Of a DNA stretch of 24,708 nucleotides, positions 22,541 through 24,708 are shown in pieces. Positions within the stretch are counted from its first letter, which is position 1. Each line of letters begins with the position of its first letter. The position numbers were made by a program, and so were the translations under genes. The notes beneath the pieces are model-generated. The model had not been told where the DNA came from. It saw only the letters and a program-made list of their open reading frames with translations, and ran no database searches. Source of the stretch: Bacillota bacterium (lineage in GTDB: Bacteria > Bacillota > Clostridia > Christensenellales > UMGS416); NCBI GenBank assembly GCA_023410875.1, contig JAEYPH010000106.1, forward strand, positions 1 through 24,708, given 5' to 3'.

Positions 22541-22634
22541 AAAAGCCCCGCAGGCAGAAGATGCGGCCCTGCAGAGGACCGCTGTGACCACCGGCACCGT
22601 TTTAGTGCCCCCTGCGGGGCCTATTCTTTTCATA
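22541..22634 (+). terminator. Branched terminator-like RNA structure before the large terminase
   Basis: GCCCCGCAGG (22545-22554) pairs perfectly with CCTGCGGGGC (22611-22620), preceded by AAAA and followed by CTATTCTTTT. The stem encloses two more hairpins: GCGG-C-CCT-GCAG-AGG-A-CCGC (22563-22582) and GGCAC/GTGCC (22593-22609). It ends the tail operon. The internal arms are more than a simple terminator needs. Confidence 0.7.
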
Positions 22635-22644
22635 AGGAGTATTT

Positions 22645-24072
22645 GTGGTGGAGCCGTTACTCCTGCAAAAACTGCGCGCCGAAGCGCCCAACGCCCGACA
22701 AATCGCGTTCTTCCAATCCGCTGCCCGGCACACGGGCTACGGCGGCGCCCGCGGCGGCGGCAAAAGCTGGGCCATGCGCCGCAAGTTCTGCCTGCTGGCC
22801 ATGAACTACGCCGGCCTTAAGCTGCTGCTGCTGCGCCGCACGCTGCCGGAGCTGCGGGAGAACCACACCGTGCACCTGAAACAGGATCTGGCGGGGTACG
22901 CCCGCTACAGCGCCGAAGAAAACGCCTTCCACTTCCCCAATGGCAGCCGTCTGAAGCTGGGCTACTGCGACCTGGAGGACGACGTGTACCAATATCAGGG
23001 CCAGGAATACGACGTGGTGGGGCTGGAGGAGGCCACGCGCTTCACCGACAGCCAGCGGCTGTTTTTGACCACGTGCAACCGCTCCACGAGGGCCGACTTC
23101 ACGCCCCGCATGTATTACACCGCCAACCCTGGCGGCGCGGGGCACATGTGGTTCAAGCGTCTGTTCATCGATCGGCAGTATCATAACGACGAACGGGCCG
23201 AGGACTACGTCTTCATCCCCGCGCGCATATACGACAACCGGGCGCTGATGGACAACAACCCCGAATACCTGACACATTTGAGGAACTTGCCCGACGACAT
23301 GCGCCGAGCGCACCTGGACGGCGACTGGGACGTGTTCGCCGGACAGTATTTCCCGGAGTTCCGCCGGGAAATCCACGTGGTAAAGCCGTTCAAAATACCC
23401 GCCGGATGGAACCGCTACCTGGCCATCGACTACGGCCTGGACATGCTGGCCGGTTACGCCATCGCGACCGACGAGCGAGGCCGGGCCTATGTGTACCGGG
23501 AAACCTACGAGCCCAACCTGCGCATCAGCGCCGCCGCCGCCCGGCTGCGGCAGGCCAGCGCCGACGACAGCCTCAACGGATGCGAAACCTATTACGCGGC
23601 GCTGGCCCCTCCAGACCTCTTCAACCGCCGCCAGGAGACCGGCCGCTCCGCCGCGGAGATCTTCGCGGAGAACGGCGTGGACCTAACCCGATCCCTCAAC
23701 GACCGGGTGCAAGGATGGTATGACCTGAAGGAATGGCTGGCGCCCTATGAGGACGAGACGTGCATAACGGAGGCGAACCCAAAGGGCATAACGGCCAACC
23801 TGCTGATCTTCGACACCTGCGCCAACCTGATCCGCTGCCTGCCGCAATTGCAGCACGACGAGCGGGACCCCAACGACGTTTCCACCACGCCCCATGAAAT
23901 CACCCACGGGCCGGACGCGCTGCGCTACTTTGTGACCGGCCGTCCAGCGGCGGCGGCGGTTCCGCAGGCCGGGGCCAAGGCCGTGTGGGCTGAGGACCAG
24001 TGGGAGGATTATGAGAACGCCGGGGAAGAGCAACGCAATCAGATGATCGAGCGGTGGGGGAATCCGTTTTAG
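22645..24072 (+). CDS. Terminase large subunit
   Basis: A 475-residue packaging ATPase-nuclease. Walker A GGARGGGKS (residues 33-41), Walker B YDVVGLEEA (122-130, Glu as catalytic residue), coupling motif TANPGG (159-164), and the RNase H-like nuclease starting LAIDYGLD (Asp262). It cuts the concatemer and drives DNA into the procapsid. GTG at 22645 follows AAGGAG. The gene looks complete and its key residues are intact. Its place is odd: it follows the tail and fibre genes instead of standing beside the TerS-like gene, and no head gene is within the window. Confidence 0.96.
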   Translation: MVEPLLLQKLRAEAPNARQIAFFQSAARHTGYGGARGGGKSWAMRRKFCLLAMNYAGLKLLLLRRTLPELRENHTVHLKQDLAGYARYSAEENAFHFPNGSRLKLGYCDLEDDVYQYQGQEYDVVGLEEATRFTDSQRLFLTTCNRSTRADFTPRMYYTANPGGAGHMWFKRLFIDRQYHNDERAEDYVFIPARIYDNRALMDNNPEYLTHLRNLPDDMRRAHLDGDWDVFAGQYFPEFRREIHVVKPFKIPAGWNRYLAIDYGLDMLAGYAIATDERGRAYVYRETYEPNLRISAAAARLRQASADDSLNGCETYYAALAPPDLFNRRQETGRSAAEIFAENGVDLTRSLNDRVQGWYDLKEWLAPYEDETCITEANPKGITANLLIFDTCANLIRCLPQLQHDERDPNDVSTTPHEITHGPDALRYFVTGRPAAAAVPQAGAKAVWAEDQWEDYENAGEEQRNQMIERWGNPF

Positions 24073-24111
24073 GAGAATGCGAGCCCGTACCGCACAGTAA
24101 GGAGAGGCAGC

Positions 24112-24630
24112 ATGGCTTATCACATTGAAGATCCTCGAAAAAAGACTGGTGTCCGGCAGGCCTACTCCTTGCTGGATCTCCAGCCGATCCTGCACGATTT
24201 GGCTGATCGCCTCGCCTACACAAAGAAAATATATGGCGGCGATGCGTCAACCTACTGGCTCCATCGACCTGCCATTGATGCTCAATACGATTACAATCTC
24301 CAGCGAGCAGCTGACGACAAGGACCAACTGGACATCGCCGACCCAACGTGGAATCCAGCGGCCTATGACGACACGACGAACGAAAGGATGGCACATCGGT
24401 ACCAGGAAACGGGTGCAGTGCCCAACGCCGCCGAGCGTTCTAGCTTTTTCCGGTTATATAAAGCGGAGCAAGACGACACCACCCCGAAGAGCATCCCGAT
24501 AGACCACACCACCACAGACGCACCCGCAGCAGCACCCCAGACGTTCTTTACTCCACAGGGCGACCTGCTAAAACCGGAAAAGGGCTCTACTCCCAAAACC
24601 GTAGAGAAATGGTATATTAGGAAGCGGTGA
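24112..24630 (+). CDS. Hypothetical protein after the terminase
   Basis: A 172-residue protein with AAGGAGAGG before the ATG. The first 110 residues are polar and mostly helical (YSLLDLQPILHDLADRLAYT, then YWLHRPAIDAQYDYNLQRA), and the rest is Thr/Pro-rich and probably disordered. No known domain recognised. The DNA is AT-richer than the terminase gene. Portal proteins normally follow TerL; this is too short and lacks their pattern. Its stop overlaps the next ATG by one base. Confidence 0.6.
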   Translation: MAYHIEDPRKKTGVRQAYSLLDLQPILHDLADRLAYTKKIYGGDASTYWLHRPAIDAQYDYNLQRAADDKDQLDIADPTWNPAAYDDTTNERMAHRYQETGAVPNAAERSSFFRLYKAEQDDTTPKSIPIDHTTTDAPAAAPQTFFTPQGDLLKPEKGSTPKTVEKWYIRKR

Positions 24631-24708
24631 TGGGGATGGAGAAAAACATAAACCGGTTCACAGCAATGTTTGAGCAGTCAATAGGGATAGAAGAGCCATG
24701 GTATATAA
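24630..24708 (+). CDS. Start of ISL3-family transposase-like ORF (3' partial)
   Basis: Only the first 26 codons are present. FTAMFEQSIGIEEPWYI resembles the N terminus of ISL3 (IS204/IS1001/IS1165) transposases, where a phrase like L-GI-EPW-V precedes the zinc-binding region. Start is the ATG at 24630 or 24636. The AT-rich sequence before it fits an insertion, but I cannot see a clear terminal repeat, so the element boundary is not defined. Confidence 0.45.
   Translation, partial: MGMEKNINRFTAMFEQSIGIEEPWYI

Overview
The window looks like a piece of a GC-rich Firmicutes (Clostridia-type) genome that carries a siphovirus-like prophage. The basis is strong GGAGG-type ribosome binding sites before most genes, consensus TTGACA/TATAAT promoters, an ImmR/ImmA-type immunity switch and tail genes of a long non-contractile phage. 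I cannot name the species. TAG, TAA and TGA are all used as ordinary stops. Three stretches are visibly AT-richer than the rest and may be separate acquisitions: about 1-520, about 11607-12720 and about 24080-24708.

Layout. 1-348: 3' end of an ORF resembling a PBECR-type phage nuclease domain. 345-517: a consensus promoter, a folded intergenic transcript candidate and a terminator. 524-1665: an ImmA-like metallopeptidase and ImmR-like repressor on the minus strand, with three identical-half-site operators, facing a plus-strand regulatory run at 1679-4303: HTH protein, small Cys-rich protein, sigma-70-like factor, AbrB-like protein, a small membrane protein on the opposite strand, and a RinA/ArpU-like late activator.

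4304-12467 is non-phage cargo: a protein built from sixteen 40-residue repeats and split by an in-frame TAG; an MMPL exporter and a secreted coiled-coil partner in a minus-strand operon; a divergent TetR regulator whose probable operator lies inside the exporter promoter; and a membrane-anchored metallophosphoesterase. The cargo sits between the RinA-like gene and a terminase-small-subunit-like gene, a position where phages usually have nothing or only one or two small genes.

12679-22528 is the tail module: TerS-like gene, tail terminator candidate, tail tube, tail assembly chaperone with a textbook -1 frameshift site, tape measure, distal tail-like protein, tail-associated hub protein, a large fibre and a small coiled-coil protein. 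No portal, protease or capsid gene lies between the TerS-like gene and the tail genes; that place holds hairpin repeats and a 38-codon ORF. The large terminase follows the tail at 22645-24072, which is not the usual order. A hypothetical gene and the first codons of an apparent ISL3-family transposase close the window. No integrase, holin or endolysin is present.

Two families of hairpin-rich repeats run through the region. One (1913-2190, 4204-4297, 13131-13293) sits at the 3' ends of phage genes, keeps the same three-hairpin architecture while the stem sequences change in a compensating way, and extends two reading frames. The other (3178-3240, 10970-11025, 14295-14425) sits between genes. 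These repeats, the split repeat protein, the uncharacterised transcript at 380-517 and the missing head module are the points most worth a second look.
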